Source of the DNA: Pirellula sp.
Lineage (GTDB): Bacteria > Planctomycetota > Planctomycetia > Pirellulales > Pirellulaceae
Direction of reading: 5' to 3'
Length of the DNA stretch: 41,918 nt
Assembly (NCBI GenBank): GCA_021300015.1
Contig: JAJTFB010000032.1
Coordinates: forward strand, 21,932-63,849
The translations under genes and the position numbers were made by a program. How positions within the stretch are numbered: the stretch's first letter is position 1; each line of letters opens with the position of its first letter. Below are positions 41,427-41,918 of this stretch, in pieces. Below the pieces are notes generated by a model. It saw only the letters and a program-made list of their open reading frames with translations, was not told the origin of the DNA and ran no database searches.

Positions 41427-41918
41427 TTACGTTTCGGAATCGTCAGGCCAAAAGAAATAGAGGGCTAATAACGGGAATACCGGCAAGAAACTGATCAGAA
41501 ACAGCCCGATGTCGTAGTTGCCCGTCTGGTCCTTGAGCCAACCGAACCAAGGCTGCGCATAGGAGGACATCAACCAACCCCCGGTCGCGGATACCGAAGT
41601 CACCTTGCCCTGGTGCATCGGCGAGACGTCTTGGGCAAACGAGTAGTAAATCGGAAAGATCGCCAAGGCACCAGTTCCCGATGCAAGCAGAATCCCAAGC
41701 ATGGCGAATTGAAGCGGCTGCAGTTTAAAAAACGCCTCGGCTTCCTGGCCCCATGTCTTGGGCGCCTGCACTAAAAACTCAGGTCCTGCTGGGGTTGCGA
41801 CTTCTGGGCCAATACGAGGGCCAAGACGATGGTTTAGGAAAGGGACCGCGATGATCGTCGAAAACAACGATACTCCCAAAAGCAACGAGAGGAGCCTTGA
41901 GGATTTGATCGACCATCC
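41427..41918 (-). CDS. MFS transporter, C-terminal part; 5' end outside window
   Basis: The frame is open to the last base; 163 residues are visible. It shows the last membrane helices of a major facilitator protein: LLSLLLGVSLFSTIIAVPFL, FAMLGILLASGTGALAIFPIYYSFAQDVSP, and the final pair SATGGWLMSSYAQPWFGWL and NYDIGLFLISFLPVFPLLALYFFW. The segment FAQDVSPMHQGKVTSVSATGGW and the LKDQTGNYDIGL loop resemble ACS-type (hexuronate/anion) symporters of planctomycetes, but the substrate cannot be stated. An extramembrane loop of about 50 residues (ATPAGPEFLVQAPKTWGQEAEAFF) separates two helices. The gene precedes the Tat-exported protein. Confidence 0.8.
   Translation of the reverse strand, partial: GWSIKSSRLLSLLLGVSLFSTIIAVPFLNHRLGPRIGPEVATPAGPEFLVQAPKTWGQEAEAFFKLQPLQFAMLGILLASGTGALAIFPIYYSFAQDVSPMHQGKVTSVSATGGWLMSSYAQPWFGWLKDQTGNYDIGLFLISFLPVFPLLALYFFWPDDSET

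Overview
The window looks like a chromosomal segment of a planctomycete, most likely of the Pirellulales type. This rests on gene content: three DUF1559 proteins with pseudopilin-type N-termini, two very large PVC-type beta-propeller/haem-binding proteins (about 1100 residues each, one CxxCH apiece), a PEP-CTERM surface protein, a small GYF-like protein, and several secreted or membrane proteins of kinds known mainly from planctomycetes. Coding density is moderate, genes lie on both strands, and intergenic spacers carry repeats. I found no rRNA, tRNA, CRISPR array or intact insertion sequence.

Layout. 1-3273: the 3' part of a GHL10-type glycoside hydrolase, argH, and a convergent yraN. 3467-8495: six small to medium planctomycete-type membrane or secreted proteins of unknown role, including a GYF-like protein with a good terminator. 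8640-12579: a PVC-type haem protein overlapping nth (endonuclease III). 12501-13750: a scarred segment in which an 80-bp copy of the nth 3' end is repeated 1170 bp downstream, bracketing a Uma2-type nuclease gene, a decayed fragment of an AztD-like gene and a second decayed reading frame. 13760-19976: a set I read as a metal (probably zinc) homeostasis cluster: DUF1559 protein, His-rich choice-of-anchor M/PEP-CTERM protein, divergent CobW/COG0523 GTPase, a second DUF1559 protein, and an AztD-like beta-propeller. 20113-26411: a minus-strand operon of two TPR-type proteins, ExbB and two ExbD proteins, divergent from a large membrane-anchored protein (26535-29294). 29720-31169: DUF1559 plus a small lipoprotein. 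31172-31453: a 136-bp tandem repeat. 31458-39790: a minus-strand unit of a PVC-type haem protein, an SbcD/YhaO-type nuclease and an SMC-like YhaN-type ATPase. 40107-41918: a Tat-exported protein and the end of an MFS transporter.

The most interesting observation is in 14960-17435. The three promoter regions of the presumed zinc cluster share a 15-bp inverted repeat, approximately TRCAA-N5-TTGCA, in the 7-1-7 format of Fur/Zur-family operators. It occurs twice between the divergent PEP-CTERM and CobW genes, once over the predicted -35 of the second DUF1559/AztD-like operon, and once, with a further spacing variant, upstream of the first DUF1559 gene. The downstream products are independently associated with metals: a CxCC GTPase of the zinc-chaperone family, a His-rich choice-of-anchor M protein, and a propeller with an EHGDHFH motif like the zinc chaperone AztD. 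This is a hypothesis for an envelope zinc-acquisition regulon in which DUF1559 proteins take part.

All family assignments come from reading the protein sequences and from memory of the families. No database search was run. Starts were chosen by ribosome-binding sites, signal peptides and alignment to remembered family N-termini, and several remain uncertain.
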